A stretch of DNA of 14,316 bases from a bacterium (GCA_020626545.1 JAHKZS010000052.1:1-14316); one strand, 5' to 3'. Positions 1 to 6,907 are shown, counted from the stretch's first letter. Notes: generated by a model not told the origin, from the sequence alone. Numbers and translations: made by a program.

Positions 1-2
1 AC

Positions 3-365
3 GCGGTCGAAAAGAAATCCTCTAAGCTATGGCACTCAATCGCGGGAAGTGTGTATGTCCGCGATACGCTTAATATAAACGACGAGGATATTATTAATTC
101 AATTAAATACCATACAACAGGCAGAGCGGGAATGTCTTTACTCGAAAAAATTATATTTGTCGCTGATTTTATAAGCGATGAACGTAATTACAACGGTGTT
201 GATATAATGCGTGAAAAGGCCTTTAACTGCCTTGAAGACGCTATGTTGTTTGGATTAAAATTTACAATTACAGATTTAGCAAATAGAAATTTAACAATAC
301 ATAGCAACGCTATAAATTGTTATAATGATATTATATATATTTTAAAAGAGAAAGGGTTGCTGTAA
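3..365 (+). CDS. yqeK: YqeK-family HD-domain hydrolase, 3' fragment
   Basis: The frame is open from the left window edge (first full codon at 3) to TAA at 363-365, so the N-terminal part, including the first metal-binding HD residues, lies outside. The visible 120 residues are the C-terminal half of a YqeK-type HD domain: a KLWHS-IAG segment, then YHTTGRAGMS followed by LEKIIFVADFISDER, matching the family's 'HTTG..(M)S.L.KII..AD.I...R' block. Family knowledge: YqeK proteins are metal-dependent hydrolases that cleave diadenosine tetraphosphate (Ap4A) symmetrically, and the gene commonly sits just upstream of rsfS in Firmicutes. That is also the case here, with the stop and next start overlapping by one base (TAATG). 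The GTG at 51 is an internal valine codon, not a start. Identification rests on motif and synteny and is fairly secure; enzyme activity is inferred. Confidence 0.85.
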   Translation, partial: AVEKKSSKLWHSIAGSVYVRDTLNINDEDIINSIKYHTTGRAGMSLLEKIIFVADFISDERNYNGVDIMREKAFNCLEDAMLFGLKFTITDLANRNLTIHSNAINCYNDIIYILKEKGLL

Positions 366-727
366 TGACAACTTATGAACAGGCTATTAAAATAGCTCAA
401 ATCCTCGATAATAAAATCGCCGAGGATATTAAAGTTATTGAGATTTCAGATGTAACTATTCTGGCTGATTATATGGTTATTGCTACAGGAAGAAGCAGTA
501 CACAAGTAAAATCTTTAGCAGATGAGGTTGAATTTAAAATGGACGAGCTCGGTGTATCGGTAAGTCATATCGAAGGCCATCGCTCTAACAGCTGGATTTT
601 ACTTGACTATGTAGATATAATTGTTAACGTATTTAACGAGGAAGCTCGTGAATTTTATAACTTAGAACGTTTATGGCAGGACGGTAAAGAAATAGACTTG
701 TCAGATGTTATAAGTAACGGGAGGTAA
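365..727 (+). CDS. rsfS: Ribosome silencing factor RsfS
   Basis: This 120-residue protein is a complete RsfS/Iojap (DUF143) domain with no extra domains. Recognisable segments are the [24 protein letters not shown] block (about 33-57), the [37 protein letters not shown] block (about 68-104) and a short acidic tail. Known role: RsfS binds L14 (uL14) on the 50S subunit and blocks joining of the 30S subunit, which slows translation in starvation or stationary phase. The ATG at 365 overlaps the yqeK stop by one base, which implies translational coupling, and leuS begins five bases after the stop. Length and motifs are normal for the family. No independent promoter is visible, so it is probably transcribed with yqeK. 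Confidence 0.95.
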   Translation: MTTYEQAIKIAQILDNKIAEDIKVIEISDVTILADYMVIATGRSSTQVKSLADEVEFKMDELGVSVSHIEGHRSNSWILLDYVDIIVNVFNEEAREFYNLERLWQDGKEIDLSDVISNGR

Positions 728-731
728 AATT

Positions 732-3146
732 TTGAAGTATAATCACAAGAATGTTGAACCTAAATGGCAAAAAATATGGGAAGATAAGGGAGTTTTCCAT
801 GCCGAAAACGATACTTCCAAGGAGAAGTTCTACGCGTTAATCGAGTTTCCGTATCCGTCGGGACAAGGCTTACATGTAGGACATCCTCGTCCTTATACCG
901 CTTTAGATACAGTAGCCCGTAAGCGCAGATTACAGGGCTATAATGTGCTGTATCCTATAGGATGGGACGCGTTTGGACTTCCTACGGAGAACTACGCTAT
1001 CAAAAACCATATTCACCCCGAAATTGTAACTAAACAGAATATCGCGAGATTCAAAAAGCAGATTCAGTCGCTCGGTATTTCTTTTGACTGGAGCCGTGAG
1101 GTCAACACCACTGACCCTGAATACTATAAATGGACGCAGTGGATTTTCCTTCAGCTCTTTAAAAAAGGACTCGCGTATAAAAAAGAAATGAACGTTAACT
1201 GGTGTACTTCCTGTAAATGTGTATTAGCTAACGAGGAAGTTGTAAACGGTAATTGCGAGCGTTGCGGAAGCGAGGTTATTCGTAAGGTTAAATCTCAGTG
1301 GATGCTCAAAATCACAGAGTATGCCGACAGATTAATTAACGACCTCGATTTAGTAGATTATCCCGCTCGTGTTAAGGCTCAGCAGATTAACTGGATCGGT
1401 CGTTCTACAGGCGCCGAGGTTGATTTTACCGCGACAACAGGAGATACTCTTACAGTTTATACAACACGTTGCGATACGCTCTTTGGAGCTACATATATGG
1501 TTATCTCGCCGGAGCATCCTCTTATCGAGAAATGGGCGGATAAACTTAATAATATTGACGAAATAAGAGCTTATCAGCTCGAGGCTTCCAAAAAGTCTGA
1601 TTTTGAGCGTACCGAAGTTGCTAAAGAAAAGACAGGCGTTCGTTTAGACGGTGTTGAAGCAGTTAACCCGGTTAACAATAAAAAGATTCCTATTTTTGTA
1701 TCCGACTATGTATTAGTATCTTACGGTACAGGCGCTATTATGGCTGTTCCCGCTCATGATACTCGTGACTGGGAGTTCGCTAAGAAATTTGACTTACCGA
1801 TTATCGAAGTTGTAAAAGGCGGCGAGAATGTTCAGGAAGAAGCCTTTACCGACTGTGCTACAGGTGTTCTTACTAACTCCGGATTTATTGACGGGTTGTC
1901 TGTCGAGGACGCTAAAGAAAAAATGATTAAATGGCTTGAGGAAAATAAACTCGGTCGAGCTAAGGTTAATTATAAGCTTCGTGACTGGGTATTCTCACGT
2001 CAGCGTTACTGGGGAGAGCCTATTCCGATAGTTTACTGCGAAAAATGCGGATATGTACCGATAGACGAGAGCGAATTACCACTTAAACTCCCTATGGTTG
2101 ATTCTTATGAGCCTACAGATACCGGCGAATCTCCGCTCGCTAAGATGACTGACTGGATTAACACAACCTGTCCTTGTTGCGGCGGAAAAGCTTTAAGAGA
2201 AACTGATACTATGCCTCAGTGGGCGGGTTCATCATGGTATTTCTTAAGATATATGGATCCTCACAACAGCGAAGCTTTAGCTTCTAAGGAAGCTTTAGAG
2301 TATTGGTCTCCTGTTGATTGGTATAACGGCGGTTTGGTACTTACTTAGCTCCTCTTGTTAGATAGTCGATTCTGGCACAATTTCTTATACGATTTAGGTA
2401 TTGTTCCGACTAAGGAGCCTTACGCTAAACGTACAAGCCATGGTATGATTCTCGGCGAAAACGGCGAGAAAATGTCTAAGTCAAGAGGTAACGTTGTAAA
2501 TCCTGACGAAATTGTCGATGAGTACGGCGCGGATACAATGCGTCTTTACGAGATGTTTATCGGCGACTTTGAGAAAGCTGCTCCGTGGAAAACATCAAGT
2601 ATCCGAGGTTGCAGAAGATTTATTGAAAGATTCTGGAATTTACAGAATATTTTAGTTGACGAGGATATTATCAGACCTGAACTCGAAAGCGCTTTCCATA
2701 AAACTATTAAGAAAGTCGGCGAGGATATCGAGAACATTAAGTTTAATACCGCTATCGCGGCATTAATGTCCTTAATCAACGAGATTACATCCTTCGGTTC
2801 AGTTTCCAAGAAAGAGCTCGCTGTATTCGCAATCCTCTTAAACCCGTTCTCACCGCACGTTAGCGAGGAAGTATGGGAAGTATGCAACTTAGGAGAGGGA
2901 ATAGTAGCCGAGCAGAACTGGCCTGAATACGACGAGAGTAAATGTGTTGAGGAAACTATTGAAATCGCCGTACAGGTTAACGGCAAGATTAAGACTAAAC
3001 TCAACATTAACCCCGACGCTGAACAGGATGAAGTTCTAACGCTTGCTAAAGCTGACGAAAACGTAGCTAAAGCTATTGACGGAATGAATATAGTTAAGGA
3101 AATCTATGTAAAAGGCAGAATTGTAAATATTGTTGTAAAACCGTAA
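732..3146 (+). pseudogene. leuS: Leucyl-tRNA synthetase, interrupted by an in-frame stop
   Basis: LeuRS charges tRNA-Leu with leucine. The frame starts at TTG 732 behind GGGAGGT (719-725) and, read through one TAG at 2346-2348, gives about 804 codons to TAA at 3146, the normal bacterial length. Everything expected is present: the HVGH form of the HIGH motif (about residues 48-51), a zinc-binding Cys set (about 157-178), the CP1 editing domain with a threonine-rich TTRCDTLFG segment and the HDTRDWEFA aspartate, a second Cys-rich segment before [16 protein letters not shown] (about 579-583) and the anticodon-binding and C-terminal domains. The sole defect is codons 535-544: in the normally near-invariant block GGMEHTTLHLLYSRFW these ten residues read L-V-L-T-stop-L-L-L-L-D, then SRFW resumes in the same frame. 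The 3' part (from 2355) has no Shine-Dalgarno sequence and would lack the HIGH motif, so neither half should be active. Since LeuRS is essential, an assembly or sequencing error, or a second copy, must be considered. Confidence 0.9.
2334..2363 (+). other. leuS: Scrambled 30-base patch with premature TAG in leuS
   Basis: Ten consecutive codons read TTG GTA CTT ACT TAG, then CTC CTC TTG TTA GAT. The family consensus at this place is M-E-H-T-T-L-H-L-L-Y. The patch has exactly the right length, and the flanks (WYNGG before, SRFWH after) are intact. Back-translating the consensus with the fewest changes gives ATG to TTG, GAA to GTA, CAT to CTT, ACN to TAG, CAC to CTC and TAY to GAT, so five of about seven changes would be A to T. 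The parental codons are inferred, not observed. Confidence 0.75.
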
Positions 3147-3189
3147 AAATTTGCTTTTTAGTATTTTTAAACTAATTTTTCGATAGGTA

Positions 3190-3219
3190 TTGACATTTTA
3201 TGTCTACTTGTTGTATAAT
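3190..3219 (+). promoter_or_regulatory. Sigma-A promoter of rpsU
   Basis: A perfect -35 TTGACA (3190-3195) and a perfect -10 TATAAT (3214-3219) are separated by 18 bases. Transcription should begin near 3226. The preceding 3147-3189 is AT-rich and holds no convincing terminator for leuS, only a weak A/T-only stem. The strength of this promoter fits a ribosomal protein gene. Confidence 0.9.
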
Positions 3220-3225
3220 AACTAA

Positions 3226-3262
3226 TGCATTGGTATGCAAATTACCCATATTGATGGGAGGG
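3226..3262 (+). promoter_or_regulatory. Two small hairpins in the rpsU leader
   Basis: The roughly 44-base leader contains TGCAT (3226-3230) / ATGCA (3235-3239) around a TGGT loop, and CCCAT (3245-3249) / ATGGG (3254-3258) around an ATTG loop. The right arm of the second overlaps the first bases of the Shine-Dalgarno sequence GGGAGGG (3256-3262). GGTA (3232-3235) can instead pair with TACC (3243-3246), which is incompatible with both hairpins. This geometry could regulate translation, but the stems are only 4-5 bp and function is inference. Confidence 0.4.
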
Positions 3263-3269
3263 ATATAGA

Positions 3270-3446
3270 ATGTCAGAAGTAAGACTTAAAGAGAATGAAT
3301 CTCTCGAAAGCGCATTAAGAAGATTTAAGAAGCAGTGCGCGCGAGCAGGCGTTATCGCTGAAGTTCGTAAGAGAGAAGCTTACGAGAAGCCTTCCGTAAA
3401 GCGCAAGAAGAAGTCCGAAGCAGCTCGTAAACGTAAATACAGATAA
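3270..3446 (+). CDS. rpsU: 30S ribosomal protein S21 (bS21)
   Basis: A 58-residue, very basic protein. It starts [27 protein letters not shown], the conserved S21 N-terminal half, and ends in a lysine/arginine-rich tail ([15 protein letters not shown]). bS21 sits near the anti-Shine-Dalgarno end of 16S rRNA on the small subunit and helps translation initiation. The ATG at 3270 follows GGGAGGG (3256-3262) with a seven-base spacer. It has its own consensus promoter upstream and a strong terminator five bases after the stop, so it forms a largely monocistronic unit. In many Firmicutes rpsU is followed by yqeY; here that partner is absent and aroQ follows. Length is typical and identification is secure. 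Confidence 0.97.
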   Translation: MSEVRLKENESLESALRRFKKQCARAGVIAEVRKREAYEKPSVKRKKKSEAARKRKYR

Positions 3447-3450
3447 AATT

Positions 3451-3479
3451 AAGCGGACGTTTGTCCGCTTTATTTTTTT
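3451..3479 (+). terminator. Intrinsic terminator after rpsU
   Basis: A perfect 8-bp stem, AAGCGGAC (3451-3458) with GTCCGCTT (3463-3470), closes a four-base GTTT loop and is followed by TATTTTTTT (3471-3479). No promoter is visible between it and aroQ at 3500, so aroQ and pepP may depend on read-through. Confidence 0.93.
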
Positions 3480-3499
3480 ACATTAAAGGAGGTATTCCT

Positions 3500-3931
3500 A
3501 TGAAAAATATTCTTTTATTACTCGGTCCTAATCTTAATATGGTCGGTATTCGTGAAAAAGGTATATATGGTACCGAAACTGCCGAAAGTATTAATAATGA
3601 AATTATTGCTTTTGCCGAAGCAAAAGGTTTTAAATGTGATATTTATCAATCTAATCATGAGGGCAGTATAATTGACAAAATTCATGACGCTCTCGGAAAA
3701 TATGACGGCGCAATTATAAACGCCGGAGCGCTTACTCATTACAGCTACGCGCTCAGAGACGCTATCGCGAGTGTGAATATTCCTTTTGTTGAAGTTCATA
3801 TGTCTAATATACACGCAAGAGAAGAATTCAGACATACTTCCGTAATAGCTCCGGTATGTGTAGGTCAGATAGCGGGTTTCGGTAAGAATAGCTATAAACT
3901 CGCCGTAAACGCTTTAGAAGGAATGATTTAA
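3500..3931 (+). CDS. aroQ: Type II 3-dehydroquinate dehydratase
   Basis: AroQ dehydrates 3-dehydroquinate to 3-dehydroshikimate, the third step of the shikimate pathway, as a dodecamer in the cytosol. The chosen ATG at 3500 follows a strong AAAGGAGG (3485-3492) with a seven-base spacer. The longer open frame from 3461 begins inside the rpsU terminator and is rejected. The resulting 143 residues match the family length. Visible motifs are [11 protein letters not shown]...YG (9-24, with Arg18 and the catalytic Tyr23), HEGSIID (53-59), [15 protein letters not shown] (74-88, NAGA where NPGA is usual), VEVHMSN (97-103, catalytic His100) and REEFRHTS (107-114). The next gene starts with no gap after the stop. 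The aroQ-peptidase-efp order is the one known from Bacillus subtilis (yqhS-yqhT-efp). Confidence 0.96.
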   Translation: MKNILLLLGPNLNMVGIREKGIYGTETAESINNEIIAFAEAKGFKCDIYQSNHEGSIIDKIHDALGKYDGAIINAGALTHYSYALRDAIASVNIPFVEVHMSNIHAREEFRHTSVIAPVCVGQIAGFGKNSYKLAVNALEGMI

Positions 3932-5017
3932 TTGTCCGTATTTAAAAATAGAATAGATAAACTAAAAAAGCTGCTTGACGATAAATCTAAAGCCCTTTTT
4001 ATTACCGATGAAAAAAACGTCTATTACCTGAGCGGTGTATTAAACAGCGAGGGTAAAGTATTAATTACCTTAGATAAAGCCTATCTGTTCGTAGATTTCA
4101 GATATATTGAAGTCGCAAAAAACGTTTGCAAAGACTGCGAAGTTATCGAGTTTAAAAACTTAACTGAGGATATAGCTGAGGTTTGTAAAAAACATTCTGT
4201 TAACACTTTATTTATTGAATCGGAGAATATAACACTTAAAGCTTATCACAGTTATTTAAAAAGCTTTAATTCAAAAGGAATATCACTTATTTCAGACGAC
4301 AGTTTAAGTAAAAAGATTTCTAATCTAAGACTTATCAAGAGCGAAGAAGAAATTGCTTTGCTTCAAGAAGCTCAGGATATAACAGAAAAAGCGTATAACG
4401 AAGTTTTAAATCTTATAAAACCGGGCGAAAGCGAACGTACTATATCTATAGAACTTGAACGGCTTTTAAAAATCTACGGCGCCTCTGACGTAAGCTTCGA
4501 TTTAATAACTATAGCCGGTAAAAAAACTTCGCTTCCGCACGGTGTGCCGAGTGATGATATAATCCGCAAGGGTGATTTCTTTACTATGGATATAGGCTCT
4601 CTTTATAAAGGTTACCACAGCGATATGACGAGAACCGTCGCTGTCGGAAGCTGTGATGATTATAAAAGAGAAATTTATAATATCGTCTTAAAGGCACAAA
4701 CTACAGCCCTTGAAGCCGTTAAGTCCGGCGTTAAAGCGTGTGAGATTGATAAAATCTCGCGTGATATTATAAATAACGCGGGTTATTCCAAAAATTTCGG
4801 ACACGCTACAGGCCACGGAGTAGGACTTGATATCCACCAAAATCCGACCGTAAGCCCTAAGGGCGATACTATTTTATCTGAGAATATGGTAATAACTGTT
4901 GAACCCGGAATATATCTTGAAAATCAATTTGGAGTCAGAATTGAGGATATGGTTTTAGTTAAAGAAAACGGTTATAAAAACTTCGCGACCCTCAGCAAAG
5001 AACTAATTATTGTATAA
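3932..5017 (+). CDS. pepP: M24B Xaa-Pro aminopeptidase / proline dipeptidase family
   Basis: A 361-residue cytosolic metallopeptidase of the creatinase/prolidase fold. The N-terminal domain (about 1-130) carries the LFITDEKNVYYLSG segment typical of these enzymes. The C-terminal 'pita-bread' domain (about 135-360) has all five expected metal ligands: Asp220 and Asp231 in FTMDIGSLYKGYHSDMTRT, His295 in GHATGHGVG, Glu324 in VEPGIY and Glu338 in VRIED. Family members remove N-terminal residues before proline or split X-Pro dipeptides. The sequence does not decide between aminopeptidase and dipeptidase, so the symbol is provisional (B. subtilis orthologue yqhT/papA). The TTG start directly abuts the aroQ stop, and an AGAAGGA (3916-3922) inside aroQ serves as ribosome binding site, so the two are probably coupled. 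Confidence 0.9.
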   Translation: MSVFKNRIDKLKKLLDDKSKALFITDEKNVYYLSGVLNSEGKVLITLDKAYLFVDFRYIEVAKNVCKDCEVIEFKNLTEDIAEVCKKHSVNTLFIESENITLKAYHSYLKSFNSKGISLISDDSLSKKISNLRLIKSEEEIALLQEAQDITEKAYNEVLNLIKPGESERTISIELERLLKIYGASDVSFDLITIAGKKTSLPHGVPSDDIIRKGDFFTMDIGSLYKGYHSDMTRTVAVGSCDDYKREIYNIVLKAQTTALEAVKSGVKACEIDKISRDIINNAGYSKNFGHATGHGVGLDIHQNPTVSPKGDTILSENMVITVEPGIYLENQFGVRIEDMVLVKENGYKNFATLSKELIIV

Positions 5018-5020
5018 TAC

Positions 5021-5049
5021 TTGCAATTTACCGCTTTTTTATGTATAAT
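5021..5049 (+). promoter_or_regulatory. Sigma-A promoter of efp
   Basis: -35 TTGCAA (5021-5026), a 17-base spacer and a perfect -10 TATAAT (5044-5049) lie in the 76-base gap after pepP. The leader then runs about 38 bases to a strong AGGAGG (5080-5085) eight bases before the efp ATG. No terminator hairpin is visible in this gap, so pepP transcripts may also run into efp. Confidence 0.8.
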
Positions 5050-5093
5050 TAAATAAATTAGTTAATACTTTAATTTTTCAGGAGGTATAAATT

Positions 5094-5651
5094 ATGATTT
5101 CTGCAGGTGATTTCAGAAACGGCGTTACTTTCGAAATGGATGGTCAGGTTGTTTCTATTATCGAATTCCAGCACGTAAAGCCCGGTAAAGGCGCTGCGTT
5201 CGTAAGAACAAAAATCAGAAACGTTATCACTGGTTCTGTTGTTGAAAAAACTTTCAACCCTAACGATAAGTATCCTAAGGCTTTCGTAGACCGTAAGGAT
5301 ATGGAGTACAGCTATAATGACGGCGAGCTCTATTACTTTATGGATACTGAAACTTGGGAGCAGCTCCCGATCAACGCTTCAGTTCTCGGAGATAATTTTA
5401 AGTTTGTTAAAGAGAATATGATTTGTAAGATTCTTTCTTACAAAGGAAACGTATTCGGAGTAGAACCGCCCAACTTTGTTGAACTCGAAGTTACTAAAAC
5501 CGATCCCGGTTTCGCGGGCAATACAGCTACTAACGCTACTAAACCCGCTACAGTAGAGACAGGCGCCGAGGTTAAGGTTCCTCTCTTTATCAACGAGGGC
5601 GAAGTTATCCAGATTGATACACGTACAGGCGAGTATCTCGGAAGAGCTTAA
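5094..5651 (+). CDS. efp: Translation elongation factor P
   Basis: EF-P binds between the ribosomal P and E sites and relieves stalling at polyproline stretches. The 185-residue protein has the full three-domain layout: a KOW-like N-terminal domain (about 1-64), the middle OB domain (about 66-125) and the C-terminal OB domain (about 130-185) ending in [12 protein letters not shown], the family signature. The loop tip is [10 protein letters not shown], with Lys32 at the position that is post-translationally modified in other bacteria. There is a lysine here, as in B. subtilis and E. coli, not arginine. No EpmA/EpmB-type modification gene lies in the window, so the modification used is unknown. 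It has its own promoter and is followed closely by a zinc-ribbon gene whose AAGGAG overlaps the efp stop. Confidence 0.97.
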   Translation: MISAGDFRNGVTFEMDGQVVSIIEFQHVKPGKGAAFVRTKIRNVITGSVVEKTFNPNDKYPKAFVDRKDMEYSYNDGELYYFMDTETWEQLPINASVLGDNFKFVKENMICKILSYKGNVFGVEPPNFVELEVTKTDPGFAGNTATNATKPATVETGAEVKVPLFINEGEVIQIDTRTGEYLGRA

Positions 5652-5660
5652 GGAGTACAT

Positions 5661-6110
5661 ATGTCAGTAAAAGATAATATGAGTATTTCCGAAAGAGCCG
5701 CTTACTTAAAAGGTTTATCCGAAGGTCTTGATTTAGATACGTCAAAACCCGAAGGAAAGCTTATCGAGGCTATGCTCGATTTAATCTACGATATGTCCGA
5801 CGAAATTACTTTTATCGAGGAAGATGTCCAGTTCTTAACCGAACAGAATGACGAACTTTTCGATATTATAGACGAAATCGGATATGAAGATTATGAAGAT
5901 TACGATGACGAATCCGACTACGAGGTAAAATGCCCTGACTGCGGAGCTGAGATTGTCGTTGATGAAGATACGCTTATCGAAGGCGAAATGAACTGTCCCA
6001 ATTGCGGCGGAGAGTTAGAGTTCGATTTCTCAAGCTTATTTGCCGATGAATTCTGCGACGATGACTGCGCTAACTGCAACGTCGAGGGTTGCGAAATTAA
6101 AGACGAATAA
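5661..6110 (+). CDS. Acidic zinc-ribbon protein, CD1247-like
   Basis: A 149-residue, strongly acidic protein of unknown function. The N-terminal part (about 8-70, SERAAYLKGLSEGLDL...) is predicted helical and resembles the domain that databases call the CD1247 N-terminal domain, found in Clostridia next to efp. Next comes an Asp/Glu/Tyr-rich linker (about 71-89), then a zinc ribbon with CPDC at 91-94 and CPNC at 112-115, and finally a separate Cys cluster C132-x3-C136-x2-C139-x4-C144 at the very end. The first four Cys very likely bind zinc; the second set could hold another metal or an Fe-S cluster (inference). AAGGAG overlapping the efp stop places it in the efp transcript, and a terminator follows. 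A translation- or transcription-related role is only a guess from context. Confidence 0.8.
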   Translation: MSVKDNMSISERAAYLKGLSEGLDLDTSKPEGKLIEAMLDLIYDMSDEITFIEEDVQFLTEQNDELFDIIDEIGYEDYEDYDDESDYEVKCPDCGAEIVVDEDTLIEGEMNCPNCGGELEFDFSSLFADEFCDDDCANCNVEGCEIKDE

Positions 6111-6123
6111 AATGTAACAATTA

Positions 6124-6159
6124 AACACCTCTCGTATAGAATAACGAGGGGTGTTTTTT
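6124..6159 (+). terminator. Intrinsic terminator after the efp operon
   Basis: A 12-bp stem joins AACACCTCTCGT (6124-6135) to ACGAGGGGTGTT (6144-6155) with a single T-G wobble, an eight-base loop, and TTTT after the stem, so six T in a row at 6154-6159. The right arm contains GAGGGG (6146-6151), which is also the only candidate Shine-Dalgarno sequence for yunB, and the T-run supplies the first two bases of its TTG start. Confidence 0.9.
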
Positions 6160-6799
6160 GCTTTATAAAAAGAAAACTTCAAGACTACATAAAAAACTGA
6201 GGAAGATATTTATTATATCAATATGCCTAATTATCTTTTTAACTGTATTATTCGAAATCCAGGCGATACCATTTACAAGAAAATGTGTAAATAAACAGGC
6301 TAAAACTATTTCGTCTAAGATAATAGGGGAGTCGGTATGTAGTATTCTCGATAAATACAATTACAAATATAACGATTTATCGGTAATTAATTACTCAAAG
6401 TCGGGACAGGTTAACTCTATATCCTCAAATACTGTAAATATTAACAGGATAAAGTCTAATGTTATTAAACGCATCCAAGATGAACTCGATAAAAGTAAGA
6501 CTTATAAGTTTTCATTACCCTTGGGTTCGTTTACGGATATAACTTTATTTAGTACACTTGGACCCGAGATAGAAATCAGCTTTATATTAACCGGTTCGGT
6601 TAATTGTGCTATAAAAAGCGATTTTAACAGTTCAGGTGTGAATCAGACTATACACCACATTTACCTTGTAGTCACTACCGAGATAATTACAATCAGCCCT
6701 GAATATAGTGAAAAAGTAAAATATACGACCGATTATGAAATAGCTCAGACAGTTATTGTCGGCTCGGTTCCGTCAACATACGCAGATATTGTGAGATAA
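6158..6799 (+). CDS. yunB: Sporulation protein YunB
   Basis: A 213-residue single-pass membrane protein: a basic N-terminus (KKKTSRLHKKLRK), one hydrophobic segment (about 17-38), then an extracytoplasmic domain. The C-terminal two thirds match the YunB family closely: GSFTDITLFSTLGPEIEISFILTGSV, then NQTIHHIYLVVTTEI, then a conserved ending with AQTVIVGSVPSTY. In B. subtilis yunB is expressed in the mother cell under sigma-E and is needed for normal sporulation; its biochemical role is not known. The start is unusual. The frame is closed upstream by TAG at 6137, no ATG or GTG lies between that stop and the membrane segment, and TTG 6158 follows GAGGGG (6146-6151) with a six-base spacer, all inside the preceding terminator. 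No promoter, sigma-A or sigma-E, could be recognised upstream. Confidence 0.9.
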   Translation: MLYKKKTSRLHKKLRKIFIISICLIIFLTVLFEIQAIPFTRKCVNKQAKTISSKIIGESVCSILDKYNYKYNDLSVINYSKSGQVNSISSNTVNINRIKSNVIKRIQDELDKSKTYKFSLPLGSFTDITLFSTLGPEIEISFILTGSVNCAIKSDFNSSGVNQTIHHIYLVVTTEIITISPEYSEKVKYTTDYEIAQTVIVGSVPSTYADIVR

Positions 6800-6844
6800 A
6801 ATTAAAAATAACACAAAATATAGTAAAAAACAGCACGAAATCTA

Positions 6845-6873
6845 TTGTATTATTTTAGGTTTTGTGCTATAAT
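6845..6873 (+). promoter_or_regulatory. Extended -10 promoter of the miaB-mutSL-miaA operon
   Basis: -35 TTGTAT (6845-6850), a 17-base spacer and a perfect -10 TATAAT (6868-6873) preceded by TGC, forming the extended -10 motif TGnTATAAT. Transcription should begin near 6880, which rules out the longer miaB frame starting at 6845. An imperfect 9-bp inverted repeat, AGCACGAAA (6832-6840) and TTTTGTGCT (6860-6868), surrounds the -35 and touches the -10. Confidence 0.82.
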
Positions 6874-6907
6874 TTTCAGGAATGTAATTAGATTGGAGCA
6901 ATTTGTC

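Noticed and set aside
2346..2348. TAG recoding (suppressor tRNA or alternative code) to explain the stop in leuS
   Set aside because: The neighbouring conserved codons are altered as well, so reading TAG as an amino acid would not restore the motif. mutS also ends in TAG (11363-11365), although that is weak evidence because read-through there would add only three residues before TAA. All other complete genes end in TAA.
2334..2363. Diversity-generating retroelement variable region, suggested by the adenine-biased changes
   Set aside because: No reverse transcriptase, template repeat or flanking GC-rich element is in the window, the patch is only 30 bases, several adenines remain, and LeuRS is not a plausible target.
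2546..3007. Antisense open frame of 153 codons within leuS, and other minus-strand frames
   Set aside because: These are reverse-strand shadows of conserved coding sequence, without ribosome binding sites or recognisable domains.
2355..3146. Independent gene for the 3' part of leuS
   Set aside because: No Shine-Dalgarno sequence precedes TTG 2355, and the product would be the C-terminal third of LeuRS without the HIGH motif or editing domain.
3147..3189. Possible terminator after leuS
   Set aside because: The best stem (TAAAAAT with ATTTTTA) is A/T only with a 12-base loop, so it is too weak to call.
3461..3499. Longer aroQ start at 3461
   Set aside because: It falls inside the terminator hairpin of rpsU. 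ATG 3500 has a strong ribosome binding site and gives the normal AroQ N-terminus.
6087..6123. Possible yunB promoter (TTGCGA, then TGTAAC)
   Set aside because: Only a partial match to sigma-A consensus, no sigma-E-like -10, and it lies upstream of the terminator that would stop its transcript.
6845..6907. Longer miaB N-terminus from 6845
   Set aside because: It would begin in the -35 element and upstream of the predicted transcription start, and the added residues do not resemble MiaB.
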